Assembly (NCBI RefSeq): GCF_900094565.1
Contig: NZ_FMAF01000020.1
Span: 1 to 64,000 of the forward strand
Origin: Martinezella lusitana
GTDB lineage: Bacteria; Pseudomonadota; Alphaproteobacteria; Rhizobiales; Rhizobiaceae
Direction: 5' to 3'
DNA: 64,000 bases
Shown here: in pieces, positions 33,055-41,301 of the stretch
Position numbering within the stretch: position 1 is the stretch's first letter
Layout of the letters: each line of letters opens with the position of its first letter
The notes under the pieces: model-generated
Database searches by the model: none
What the model saw: only the letters and a program-made list of their open reading frames with translations
Told to the model about the DNA's origin: nothing
Translations under genes and position numbers: made by a program

Positions 33055-33917
33055 GCGTCACCGACAGCGCGACCGTCGCCCGCCCCCTCCGTTCCCGCTT
33101 TCGCGGGCTGCGCCGCGCCAACCTGATCCTCGGGGCGATCATCATCCTTGCGCTTGTCGGCATCGCCATTCTCTCGCTGTTCTGGACGCCGGTGCCGCCG
33201 GCGAAGATGCAGATCACCCACAAGCTGCAGCCGCCTTTCGGCTTTGGGCTTCTCGGCACGGATCAGCTCGGCCACGACGTATTGTCCATGCTGATGGCCG
33301 GCTGCTGGAATTCGCTGTCGATCTCGGTCTCGGCCGTTGCGATCGGCGGCACGCTCGGGACGATCATCGGCATCACGGCGGCTGCGCGGCGCGGTATTTT
33401 CGAGGCGCTGATCATGCGGGCCTGCGATGTGATCTTCGCGCTGCCGCCCATCCTCTCGGCCATGATCCTCGGCGCCTTTTTGGGAACGGGGCGGACAACC
33501 GCAATTCTGGCCATTGCCGTCTTCATGGTGCCGGTGTTTGCCCGCGTGGCGCTTGGCTCTGCTCTGCAGGCCTGGAGCCGCGACTATGTGCTGGCGGCGC
33601 GCGCGATCGGCAATACACAGCTTTCGATCACCGTGCGTCACGTGCTGCCGAATATCATGAGCGGCATCATCGTGCAGGCGACGATCCAGCTTGGCCTCGC
33701 GATCCTGACCGAAGCCGGGCTTGCCTTCCTGGGCTTAAGCGTGCCGCCACCGGAGCCGACCTGGGGCAGGATGCTCGCCGATGCCCAGACCTATTTCCAT
33801 GCCGCGCCGTGGCTCGCCCTCCTGCCAGGCCTTGCCATCGCACTCTCCGTCCTCGGCTTCAACCTGCTCGGCGACGGCCTGCGCGACCTTCTCGACCCCC
33901 GCGAGGCGGCACGCTGA
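33051..33917 (+). CDS. ABC transporter permease, DppC type
   Basis: 288 residues. The N-terminal cytoplasmic tail and first helix are followed by GTDQLGHDVLSMLMAG, the DppC signature, and the EAA-like loop RDYVLAARAIGNTQLSITVRHVLPN. ATGA overlap with the DppB-type gene shows coupled translation. No ATPase genes (DppD/DppF type) follow: the next gene, 24 bases on, is an amidase. ATP-binding subunits must come from elsewhere in the genome. Confidence 0.94.
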   Translation: MSVTDSATVARPLRSRFRGLRRANLILGAIIILALVGIAILSLFWTPVPPAKMQITHKLQPPFGFGLLGTDQLGHDVLSMLMAGCWNSLSISVSAVAIGGTLGTIIGITAAARRGIFEALIMRACDVIFALPPILSAMILGAFLGTGRTTAILAIAVFMVPVFARVALGSALQAWSRDYVLAARAIGNTQLSITVRHVLPNIMSGIIVQATIQLGLAILTEAGLAFLGLSVPPPEPTWGRMLADAQTYFHAAPWLALLPGLAIALSVLGFNLLGDGLRDLLDPREAAR

Positions 33918-33941
33918 TTTCAGACACGAAGAGAATAGACC

Positions 33942-35333
33942 ATGACCGAACCGACCGATCTTTCCATCCGAGACCTCAAGCGCAAATTTGCCGACAAGAG
34001 CCTATCGCCCAGCGAATACTGGCTGGCGCTCGAACGGCATATCGATGCGTGGGAGCCGACGATATCGGCTCTCTATGCCTATGATCCCGAGGATGCACGC
34101 AGGCAAGCAGCCGCCTCCAGCGCACGCTGGGCAAAGGGCGCGCCGCTTGGGCCGCTGGACGGCATCCCGGTGACCTTGAAGGAACTGATCGCCACCAAGG
34201 GCCAGCCGGTGCCGCTCGGCACGGCCGCCGTCGAGCTCGTTCCGGCAGCCGAGGACGCGCCGATCGCCGCCCGCATGCGCGAGGACGGCGCGGTGATCTT
34301 TGCCAAGACCACCTGCCCCGACTATGGCATGCTTTCCTCCGGCCTTTCGAGCTTCCACAAACTCAGCCGCAATCCATGGGATCCCTCACAAAATCCCGGC
34401 GGCTCCAGCGCCGGAGCTTCGGCAGCCGCGGCCGCTGGCTACGGACCGCTGCATATCGGTACGGATATCGGCGGTTCCGTGCGCCTGCCGGCCGGCTGGA
34501 CCGGCATCTTCGGCTTCAAGCCGAGCCATGGCCGCATTCCCGTCGATCCCTATTATGTCGGGCGCTGCGCCGGGCCGATGACCCGAACCGTCGAGGATGC
34601 GGCCTTCTCCATGGCGACGCTGTCGCGGCCGGACTGGCGCGACGGCACCAGCCTGCCGCCGAGCGAGATCGACTGGCTGGACCTCGACATCGACGTCAGG
34701 GGAATGAAGATCGGCCTGATGCTGGATGGCGGCTGCGGGCTGCCTGTCGATGACGAGGTGCGCGATGCCGTTATATCAGCCGCCAGACGCTTCGAGGAAG
34801 CCGGTGCCATCATCATCGACGTTGCGCCGGTGCTGACACGGCAGATGCTGGATGGGCTCGACGTCTTCTGGCGCGCGCGCTTCTGGGGCGACATCATGGG
34901 TCTCAGCGAGGAACGCCGCAACATGATCCTGCCCTATATCCATATATGGGCCAAGGGCGGCGCCGATGTCAGCGGCGTCGAGGCAGTGCGCGGCTTCAAC
35001 CAGACGATCGAGATGCGCAAGAGCTGCGGCAGGCTTTTCACCGAGGTAGACGCCGTGCTTTCGCCGACCAATCCGATCGTCTCCTATCCGGCGGAATGGG
35101 CCTCGCCCACCAACGACCCGGCCCTGCCGTTCGAGCACATCGCCTTCACCGTTCCCTGGAACATGTCGGAGCAGCCGGCCTCCTCGATTAATTGCGGCTT
35201 CTCCCGCTCCGGCATGCCGATCGGCCTGCAGATCGTTGGCCCGCGCTTCGACGACATGCTGGTCCTGCGGCTCTCCAAGGCTTTCGAGGACTGGACCGGC
35301 GGTGTTACCAACTGGCCGAAGCGGCCGGGATGA
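33942..35333 (+). CDS. Amidase (amidase-signature family)
   Basis: 463 residues with a complete Ser-cisSer-Lys triad: Lys80 (VTLKELIATKG), Ser155 (NPGGSSAGAS) and Ser179 (GTDIGGSVRLPA). It hydrolyses carboxamides in the cytoplasm; substrates across the family are very diverse. A GatA function is unlikely because no GatC or GatB genes are near. Its place as the last gene of the peptide-transporter operon suggests that it acts on the imported compound, perhaps with the P1 peptidase (inference). Confidence 0.93.
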   Translation: MTEPTDLSIRDLKRKFADKSLSPSEYWLALERHIDAWEPTISALYAYDPEDARRQAAASSARWAKGAPLGPLDGIPVTLKELIATKGQPVPLGTAAVELVPAAEDAPIAARMREDGAVIFAKTTCPDYGMLSSGLSSFHKLSRNPWDPSQNPGGSSAGASAAAAAGYGPLHIGTDIGGSVRLPAGWTGIFGFKPSHGRIPVDPYYVGRCAGPMTRTVEDAAFSMATLSRPDWRDGTSLPPSEIDWLDLDIDVRGMKIGLMLDGGCGLPVDDEVRDAVISAARRFEEAGAIIIDVAPVLTRQMLDGLDVFWRARFWGDIMGLSEERRNMILPYIHIWAKGGADVSGVEAVRGFNQTIEMRKSCGRLFTEVDAVLSPTNPIVSYPAEWASPTNDPALPFEHIAFTVPWNMSEQPASSINCGFSRSGMPIGLQIVGPRFDDMLVLRLSKAFEDWTGGVTNWPKRPG

Positions 35334-35342
35334 GCCGCCGGC

Positions 35343-35441
35343 TAGAGCGGTTACGCGGTTCACGGAATCCCTGACCGCTCTATGCTATTGTTTTTACGCA
35401 ATTCCGGACGGAAAACCGCTACGCACTTTTCCTGGAATTGC
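35343..35441. repeat. Palindromic repeat (GCAATTCCGGACGG type), copy 3, with terminator-like left half
   Basis: The left half has TAGAGCGGT (35343-35351) and ACCGCTCTA (35374-35382), followed by TTGTTTTT, and could terminate the amidase operon. The right half has GCAATTCC (35398-35405) and GGAATTGC (35434-35441). The last arm ends at the first base of the Lrp gene's stop codon (minus strand). It is the fullest of the three good copies in this window. Confidence 0.75.
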
Positions 35442-35911
35442 TAGTCTCGTGCCAAGGGTAGCGTAAGACCGATCTTCACCCGGTCCATGGTGACGAGCGA
35501 TTTGAACTTCGTCACATTCGGATTGTCGTAGAAAAGGCGGCGCGTCAGGACTTCATAGTCGGACATGCTGGCCACGACGACGACGAGAACGAAATCGGCC
35601 TCGCCGGTGACCTGGTAACATTGTTGAACTTCGGGTGCGTCAAGGAAGCTGCGCTTGATCGCATTGATAAGATCGTAGCGTTCGTTGGCGATCTGGACTT
35701 CGACGATGATGGTGATCGGCAATGCCACTGCCGCCGGATCGACGACCGCGATATTCGCCTGTATGACGCCGCTCGCCTGCATGCGCTTGATGCGCCGCTG
35801 CACCGCGGGTGCCGACAGGTGGACGTGCTCGCCGATCGATCGCTGCGGGACGGTGTTGTCCTTCTGAAGAATATCGAGGATCTCCAGATCGAAACCGTCG
35901 AGGTTGGGCAT
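35441..35911 (-). CDS. Lrp/AsnC-family transcriptional regulator
   Basis: 156 residues from the ATG at 35911 (GGGA about nine bases upstream); the frame extends upstream but this gives the standard family length. The N-terminal HTH (DGFDLEILDILQKDNTVPQRSIGEHVHLSAPAVQRRIKRM) precedes the RAM amino-acid-sensing domain (about 65-145, with VTGEADFVLVVVV). It is divergent from an EamA-type exporter, the classic arrangement for an amino-acid-responsive regulator controlling an efflux gene. Confidence 0.93.
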   Translation of the reverse strand: MPNLDGFDLEILDILQKDNTVPQRSIGEHVHLSAPAVQRRIKRMQASGVIQANIAVVDPAAVALPITIIVEVQIANERYDLINAIKRSFLDAPEVQQCYQVTGEADFVLVVVVASMSDYEVLTRRLFYDNPNVTKFKSLVTMDRVKIGLTLPLARD

Positions 35912-36037
35912 TTCAAAACATCCCGTCATCAAAAATGAAACAAAATTGCACGAATGCTGCCTAAATGGAGCCAAATCCTCGCTTCTTATGCAATAGATTT
36001 GCGCCACAAACCATCTGACTCCAAAAAAGGTACAGGA

Positions 36038-37003
36038 ATGTCTGCGCCCGAATACGATATCCGGTCCCCGGCCCTTGGCGAAACCATGGCGGCGAAAGAC
36101 GTTGCCGCCATCGGCGTAGCCTCCGCATCCGATGGCTCGAAGGGTCTGGTTGTCGGTCTGGTGGCGATGGTTCTCGCGGCGCTGGCGATGAGCATCTCCC
36201 CCAGCCTTGTGCGCCTGGCCGATGTCGGCCCCTTCGCCAGCGCATTCTGGCGTGTCTTTCTCGCCCTGCCTATCCTTTGGGTATGGATGCGATATGCTGA
36301 GGCGGCAGGGGCCGACGCGCCCCGCGCGAGCTTCACGCTGGCGACCATCCTTGCCGGTCTCGCCTTTACGGGAGACCTGTTCTTCTGGCATCTCGCCATC
36401 TTGCGGACCACCATCGCCAACGCGACCTTCTTTGCGACGATGGCGCCGCTATGGGTCGTTATCTTCGGCTGGCTGCTGCTGCGGCAAAGGGTCAACCGCG
36501 CCACGCTTGTCGGGCTCCTCGTATGCCTTTCGGGCGGCACGGCGCTGGTGGTGCAGAGCCTTGCATTCAATCCAAGCCGCGCCGTCGGCGATACGCTGGG
36601 GATCATCACCGGTGCCTTCTTCGGCCTCTATTTTCTGGCGGTCGGCGCGGCGCGCGGCAGGACGAACGCCGCACGCGCGACCTTCGAATTGAGCGTCGTC
36701 ACATCGGCAATCCTCTTTGTCGTTGCCTTCTTCTTCGAGCCGAGGATGCTGCCGCAATCGGTTTCGGGATGGGGCGTTCTCCTTGCGCTCGGCCTTGTCA
36801 GCCATGCCGGCGGGCAGGGGCTGGTCTCGGTGGCGCTCGGACGCCTGCCAACCGTTTTCTCGTCGCTCGTCATTTTCCTCGAGACGATCGCCGCCGCGCT
36901 TTTCGCCTGGGTCCTATTCGGTGAAAATGTCACGCTGATACAGGCCCTGGGCGGGATCATCATCGTCGCAGGCATCTGGATTTCCCGGCCGCGCACGCCG
37001 TAG
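36038..37003 (+). CDS. EamA/DMT-superfamily transporter
   Basis: 321 residues from the ATG at 36038, with AAGG seven bases upstream. Ten membrane helices form two EamA repeats (about 45-170 and 185-310) after a hydrophilic N-terminal tail of about 35 residues. Members export amino acids and metabolites across the inner membrane. The divergent Lrp-type gene, 126 bases away, suggests amino-acid export under Lrp-type control (inference). Confidence 0.9.
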   Translation: MSAPEYDIRSPALGETMAAKDVAAIGVASASDGSKGLVVGLVAMVLAALAMSISPSLVRLADVGPFASAFWRVFLALPILWVWMRYAEAAGADAPRASFTLATILAGLAFTGDLFFWHLAILRTTIANATFFATMAPLWVVIFGWLLLRQRVNRATLVGLLVCLSGGTALVVQSLAFNPSRAVGDTLGIITGAFFGLYFLAVGAARGRTNAARATFELSVVTSAILFVVAFFFEPRMLPQSVSGWGVLLALGLVSHAGGQGLVSVALGRLPTVFSSLVIFLETIAAALFAWVLFGENVTLIQALGGIIIVAGIWISRPRTP

Positions 37004-37027
37004 AGGCTGTCTCGCGAAGGAAGCACG

Positions 37028-37064
37028 GGGCGCCAACCGCATTACAGCGTGGCGGCGCCCTTTT
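37028..37064 (+). terminator. Candidate rho-independent terminator after the EamA gene
   Basis: GGGCGCC (37028-37034) pairs with GGCGCCC (37054-37060), followed by TTTT. The loop is long (19 bases) and the right arm lies inside the 3' end of the opposite-strand small gene, so the call is moderate. Confidence 0.45.
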
Positions 37065-37281
37065 GCTCGATGTCGGCATCGAGATCGTGCAATGCCTTTT
37101 CGATGACGCGCAGATCGTCCTGAAGACCGTCGTCCGCGCTCATCGAGCTTTCGCTGCCGGCGCGTTGGATGCCGCGCGCTTCACTTTGCAATTCGCGCAG
37201 CCTGTCGATCTTGCCGCTCTTGCGGATATGGCTGTCGCACAGAATATCCCTGACTGTCTTTTCCATCGCCGTAATGGGCAT
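37042..37281 (-). CDS. Small protein of unknown function (79 residues)
   Basis: The product begins MPITAMEKTVRDILCDSHI and continues as charged, mostly helical sequence with heptad-like spacing toward LRVIEKALHDLDADIEQK. It has one cysteine and no signal peptide or membrane segment. An AGGAGAAGAAAC ribosome site lies just before the ATG. The gene is convergent with the EamA gene, and I do not recognise a family. Another frame on the opposite strand is less convincing because it lacks a ribosome site. Confidence 0.7.
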   Translation of the reverse strand: MPITAMEKTVRDILCDSHIRKSGKIDRLRELQSEARGIQRAGSESSMSADDGLQDDLRVIEKALHDLDADIEQKGAATL

Positions 37282-37354
37282 GTTTCTTCTCCTCTCGATA
37301 GGATATCGCGATCAGAAGAATAACGGACGAGCGGAGAGACTGTTCCGAGGCAGG

Positions 37355-38209
37355 TCAACCGACGAAGCGGCGGTATCCGGTCGGCTGTTGGTAGAGCCAG
37401 CCGATACGCTCGACGGCGGCGGCGAAATTCTCGCGCGCGACGGTCATGGTATGGCCATTCGCATGGACGATGGTCTCCGGGTCCTCCATGATCGCAACAT
37501 GGCCTTTCCAGAAGACGAAATCGCCACGACGCAGCTCCTCGCGGGCGATCGGCTCGCCGAGACCCGCTGCCTGCATATCAGTGTCGCGCGGTGCTGCACG
37601 CCCTGTCATAGAGAGCGCCAGTTGCACCAGCCCGGAGCAATCGATGCCCAGGCCGGAGCGGCCACCCCAGAGATAGGGTGTCTCCAGAAAGCGCAAGGCG
37701 ACGTCGACGTAATCGCCGCCGTCATTGTGACCGATCGACTCCACATGCCTGGCAAAAATGGCGGTGCCGTCGTCCAGAACGACGTAATGATTGCCGCGCG
37801 CTTCGGCGGTGCCGCTGACGCGCACGCGGCTGCCCATCGAAAGCACTGTAACATGCGGCTTGCGCAGCTCCGGTTCGGGATAAAGGAAGGTACGCTGCGG
37901 GATAACGATGTGCGTCGCTGCCGCCGTCCCTTCCTTGACCGCGCCTTCGGGGAGATAGCCGACATAGCCATCCGACAGGGACTTTACCCAGCACCAGCCA
38001 TTGCTGCGCTCGAAAACCGTCACCTCCTCCCCCATCAGCAGCTCTGTATCGATGCCGGAGGCAAGATCCGGCTCTGGGCGAAGTGCTACAACGGGACCGA
38101 CGATCTGTGCTTTGCTGCCTTCGACGAAGCGTTCGGCCTCGACTTTGCCTCGCAGCGAGGCTTCGGCGAGGTCAGGTCTGAAGGCGTTGAGACGGCGGTC
38201 GAGCGTCAT
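37355..38209 (-). CDS. NlpC/P60-family cysteine peptidase (C40) with SH3-like domains
   Basis: 284 residues from the ATG at 38209, 16 bases downstream of the MarR gene's stop. Two SH3-like segments (about 45-95 and 100-150, with GWCWVKSLSDGYVGYLPEG) precede the catalytic domain. The nucleophile is in GIDCSGLVQLAL, and a histidine in DFVFWKGHVAIMED completes the dyad. Members cut the gamma-D-Glu to diamino-acid bond of peptidoglycan peptides. There is no signal peptide, so it probably works in the cytoplasm on recycled muropeptides, like the YkfC-type enzymes (inference). Confidence 0.9.
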   Translation of the reverse strand: MTLDRRLNAFRPDLAEASLRGKVEAERFVEGSKAQIVGPVVALRPEPDLASGIDTELLMGEEVTVFERSNGWCWVKSLSDGYVGYLPEGAVKEGTAAATHIVIPQRTFLYPEPELRKPHVTVLSMGSRVRVSGTAEARGNHYVVLDDGTAIFARHVESIGHNDGGDYVDVALRFLETPYLWGGRSGLGIDCSGLVQLALSMTGRAAPRDTDMQAAGLGEPIAREELRRGDFVFWKGHVAIMEDPETIVHANGHTMTVARENFAAAVERIGWLYQQPTGYRRFVG

Positions 38210-38225
38210 GAAAAAAATCCCGAAC

Positions 38226-38576
38226 TCATAGTTTGCGGCCCTGCTCGATAACGAGATCGCCGAGTTTTTCCAGATAGAGCGCGCCGGTAACCGTGCGCTT
38301 GATGATGACATTGCGGCGATCGCGATCGTCGCGCACGCGGTCGACCAGCCCCATCTCGCCCATCGTGTCAAGCGCCCGAGTGATGACCGGCTTGGTGACG
38401 CCGAGCGTCGCAGCAAGCCCGCGCACCGTATGCGGCGGCGGCACGAGATAGATCTGCAGCAGGATCGCGGTCTGCCGCAGCGTCAAATCATGATCCTCGC
38501 GGCGCACCTGAGTGAGCGTCACGCCGTGCCAGAGGCCAAGGGCCTGCGAGGCGGAGAGATCAAGCGGCAAGGGCAA
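38226..38576 (-). CDS. MarR-like winged-helix regulator
   Basis: 116 residues, shorter than typical MarR proteins (about 140) but with the winged HTH intact: TLRQTAILLQIYLVPPPHTVRGLAATLGVTKPVITRALDTMGEMGLVDRVRDDRDRRN. The C-terminal dimerisation helix is short. It sits directly upstream of the NlpC/P60 gene on the same strand and is probably co-transcribed with it, so self-regulation of the pair is likely. The ligand is unknown. Confidence 0.87.
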   Translation of the reverse strand: MPLPLDLSASQALGLWHGVTLTQVRREDHDLTLRQTAILLQIYLVPPPHTVRGLAATLGVTKPVITRALDTMGEMGLVDRVRDDRDRRNVIIKRTVTGALYLEKLGDLVIEQGRKL

Positions 38577-38876
38577 CCCCGAAAATCGTTACGCTACCGT
38601 TCCATTTTCGGCCAAGATCGTGGCGGATTCAAGGGGAATTCATCAACCCTTTCTCCCCGCGATGCGGGGAGAAAGTGGGACCGGGACATTGAGCTTAAGT
38701 GAAATGTCGAGGGCTCGGGATGGGGCTTTCTCTGCAGCAGCCTCAAGACGAGAGTTACCGTCCTTTCGGATCCGTTATTGGTGATGGTAAGGCCAGTCCG
38801 GCGTGACCGCGCCGACGTGCGTGGCCCCTCACCCCACCCCTCTCCCCGCAACGCGGGGAGAGGGAACTATAGTGCC
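38577..38876. repeat. Intergenic region with two GC-rich hairpin repeats
   Basis: CTTTCTCCCCGC (38649-38660) and GCGGGGAGAAAG (38664-38675) form a perfect 12-bp stem. CCCTCTCCCCGC (38838-38849) and GCGGGGAGAGGG (38853-38864) form another with the same core. The second lies 12 bases beyond the aminopeptidase stop and may terminate it, although no T-run follows. No gene is seen in these 300 bases. Confidence 0.75.
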
Positions 38877-40268
38877 CTAACGCACACTCTGCCGGATATG
38901 GTGATACAAAGCCCGGATCGCCTGCGCCTCGCCACCGCCCGGAGAGTGCGGTCGTTCACTCTGAGCCCAGCCGAAGATGTCGAAATGCACCCAGCTCGGC
39001 GTTTTCGTGACGAAACGCTTGAGGAACAGGGCGGCGGTGATGGAGCCGGCCATGCCGCCGGCGGGCGCATTGGTGATATCGGCGAATTTCGTGCGGATAT
39101 CCTTGTCGTAGCCCATGTAGAGCGGCATGCGCCACAGCGGGTCGTCCGTCTCCAGGCTCGCCTCGGTCAGATCGCGGGCAAGATCGTTGTCGTCGGTGAA
39201 GAAGGGCGGCAGGTCCGGGCCGAGCGCGACGCGGGCAGCGCCGGTCAGCGTTGCCATGTCGATCATCAGGTCGGGCGCATCCTCGTCGGCATAGGCAAGC
39301 GCGTCGGCGAGGATCAGGCGTCCCTCGGCGTCCGTATTGTCGATCTGCACCGTCAGGCCCTTGCGGCTCTTGTAGATGTCACCGGGGCGGAATGCATTGG
39401 CCGAAATCGAGTTCTCGACGACCGGAACGATGACGCGCAGGTCGACCTTGAGCTTGGCGTCCATGATCATCAGCGCCAGGCCCATGACATTGGCGGCACC
39501 GCCCATGTCCTTCTTCATCAGGAGCATCGAGGATGCCGGCTTGATGTCGAGGCCGCCGGTATCGAAGCACACACCCTTGCCGACCAACGTGATGCGGCGA
39601 TGGCCCTTCTTGCCCCAGCGCAGCTCCAAGAGGCGCGGGGCATCGGCGCTGGCGCGTCCCACAGTGTGCACCAGCGGGAAATTCTCCTTCAGCAGATCAT
39701 CGCCGATGATGACGGACATGTCGGCCTTGTAGTGCTGGGCAAGCGCCCGGAAGGCGGCTTCGAGCTGTTCCGGCCCCATGTCGTTGGTCGGCGTGTTGAT
39801 GAGATCGCGGGCAAGAAAGACGCCGGCAAGCTGACGCTTGATGTCGGTGGCATCGGTATCGCGCGGGATCATCAGCGTCGGCGCCGTTACCTTCTCGGAC
39901 TTGTAGCGCTCGAAACGATAGCTGCCGAGACCGAAGCCAAGCGAAAGCCGGTTCGCGGTCAAAGGCGCCGTTTCGATATGCCAGTCGCCCGCCGGCAGGC
40001 TGCGCGCCAGCCTGCCGGTCAGGAATGGCTGCTCGGACGGATTGGAGCCAAGGCCGAACAATGCACCGCCCAGATGTCCATCTGCCGTCGGGATCAGGAG
40101 CAAGGAGCCGCTGTCGGCCTTGTAGCCGGCCTTACGCGCCCAATCGAGCGCGATGGGATCGATGGTGCCGGTTTCTATATGCGCCGGCGTGACGGCAAAG
40201 ATCGGCAGCGTCGCCCCACCCTTCGAATTGAAGGGCGTCGCGCGCTCGATGAATTGATAAGGGGCCAT
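38877..40268 (-). CDS. pepA: Leucyl aminopeptidase family protein (M17)
   Basis: 463 residues. Releases N-terminal residues from peptides in the cytoplasm. The M17 signature NTDAEGRLILADAL and the metal-binding segment VGKGVCFDTGGLDIKP are intact, as is KKDMGGAA. The N-terminal domain (about 1-160) is shorter than in E. coli PepA, as in the alphaproteobacterial PepB/PepA-like group, so the symbol is approximate. The gene is alone on its strand, divergent from tadD, with about 148 bases between them. Confidence 0.92.
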   Translation of the reverse strand: MAPYQFIERATPFNSKGGATLPIFAVTPAHIETGTIDPIALDWARKAGYKADSGSLLLIPTADGHLGGALFGLGSNPSEQPFLTGRLARSLPAGDWHIETAPLTANRLSLGFGLGSYRFERYKSEKVTAPTLMIPRDTDATDIKRQLAGVFLARDLINTPTNDMGPEQLEAAFRALAQHYKADMSVIIGDDLLKENFPLVHTVGRASADAPRLLELRWGKKGHRRITLVGKGVCFDTGGLDIKPASSMLLMKKDMGGAANVMGLALMIMDAKLKVDLRVIVPVVENSISANAFRPGDIYKSRKGLTVQIDNTDAEGRLILADALAYADEDAPDLMIDMATLTGAARVALGPDLPPFFTDDNDLARDLTEASLETDDPLWRMPLYMGYDKDIRTKFADITNAPAGGMAGSITAALFLKRFVTKTPSWVHFDIFGWAQSERPHSPGGGEAQAIRALYHHIRQSVR

Positions 40269-40416
40269 GACTTTCCTTTGACGATGACTTCAGGGAATCG
40301 AGAGTTAACCGTCTGTTAGGGTTAACAGATTATTGCTGGAGCGAACATTGCGTCGAACCTTTCCCTGTTCCGATTCTAGGCCGGGCGCAAGACTTAAGGA
40401 TTCAGGGAAAAGCGTC

Positions 40417-41244
40417 ATGTCCGCCGGTTCAATCGCGTCTTCGTTCAGAACCTTTCTTTTCCAGGGCACCTCGGCCGCGCTTCTGGCGCTCGCACTCGCA
40501 AGCTGCTCGACAACGGGCAAAGACAAGATGACGACCGGCTCGATCCCGACGGCGTCGAAGTCCCTCGATACGATGAACGGCAGCGACCTGGCGCAGGCGA
40601 CCCTTACCTTCGGCAAGGCCTATGACGCCAATCCCAAGGATCGCGACGCCGGCGTCAACTATGCCAATGCCCTGCGCATGAGCGGCCGCAACGATCAGGC
40701 GCTTGCTGTCATGCAACAGGTTGCGATCAACAATCCGAGCGATCGCGGCGTGCTGGCGGCCTATGGCAAGGCACAGGCGGCGGCAGGCCAATTGGACGAG
40801 GCGCTGGCGACCATCGATCGCGCCCAGACCCCCGACCGACCCGATTGGCGCCTGGTGTCCGCACAAGGTGCGATCCTCGACCAGCTCGGGCGTTCCACCG
40901 ATGCCCGCGGCAAATATCGCGACGCGCTGGTGCTGGCTCCCAACGAGCCGACGATCCTTTCCAACCTCGGCATGTCCTACGTGCTGACCGGCGATCTCAA
41001 GAATGCCGAAACCTATCTTCGCTCCGCCGTCGGCCAGCCGGGCGCCGACAGCCGCGTGCGGCAGAACCTGGCGCTGGTCGTCGGCCTGCAGGGTCGCTTC
41101 GCAGAAGCCGAGCAGATCGCCCGGCAGGAGCTGACACCACAACAGGCGAACGCCAACGTCGCCTATCTGCGCTCTATGCTGGCGCAACAAAACTCATGGC
41201 AGAAGCTCGCCGCCAGTGGCGATGCGAAGAAAACGGTCCAATAA
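40417..41244 (+). CDS. tadD: Tad pilus assembly lipoprotein TadD (TPR protein)
   Basis: 275 residues from the ATG at 40417 (AGGGAAAAGCGTC upstream). The N-terminus has a lipoprotein signal (LLALALASCS, acyl-cysteine at about residue 30), followed by TPR repeats across about 55-250 (for example GRNDQALAVMQQVAINNPSD and LDEALATIDRA). TadD-type lipoproteins help assemble the secretin in the outer membrane. In this window tadD lies on the opposite strand from the main tad operon, with a LysE exporter gene between it and tadC. No other tad gene follows it. Confidence 0.88.
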   Translation: MSAGSIASSFRTFLFQGTSAALLALALASCSTTGKDKMTTGSIPTASKSLDTMNGSDLAQATLTFGKAYDANPKDRDAGVNYANALRMSGRNDQALAVMQQVAINNPSDRGVLAAYGKAQAAAGQLDEALATIDRAQTPDRPDWRLVSAQGAILDQLGRSTDARGKYRDALVLAPNEPTILSNLGMSYVLTGDLKNAETYLRSAVGQPGADSRVRQNLALVVGLQGRFAEAEQIARQELTPQQANANVAYLRSMLAQQNSWQKLAASGDAKKTVQ

Positions 41245-41301
41245 AATAATTCCAGTAAAATGAGCGGCGCTTGCCTCTGGAATTGCCCGTTCGCCAGTTG
41301 A

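Noticed and set aside
35912..36391. Extended N-terminus of the Lrp-type regulator
   Set aside because: It would overlap the divergent EamA gene and its promoter, and the normal family length starts at 35911.
7397..38876. The palindromic repeats as a CRISPR array
   Set aside because: They are single, scattered, differ in length and have no regular spacers or cas genes near them.
38778..40319. A 513-codon plus-strand frame opposite the aminopeptidase gene
   Set aside because: Same reason: the M17 motifs lie on the minus strand, and the plus-strand product has no recognisable family.
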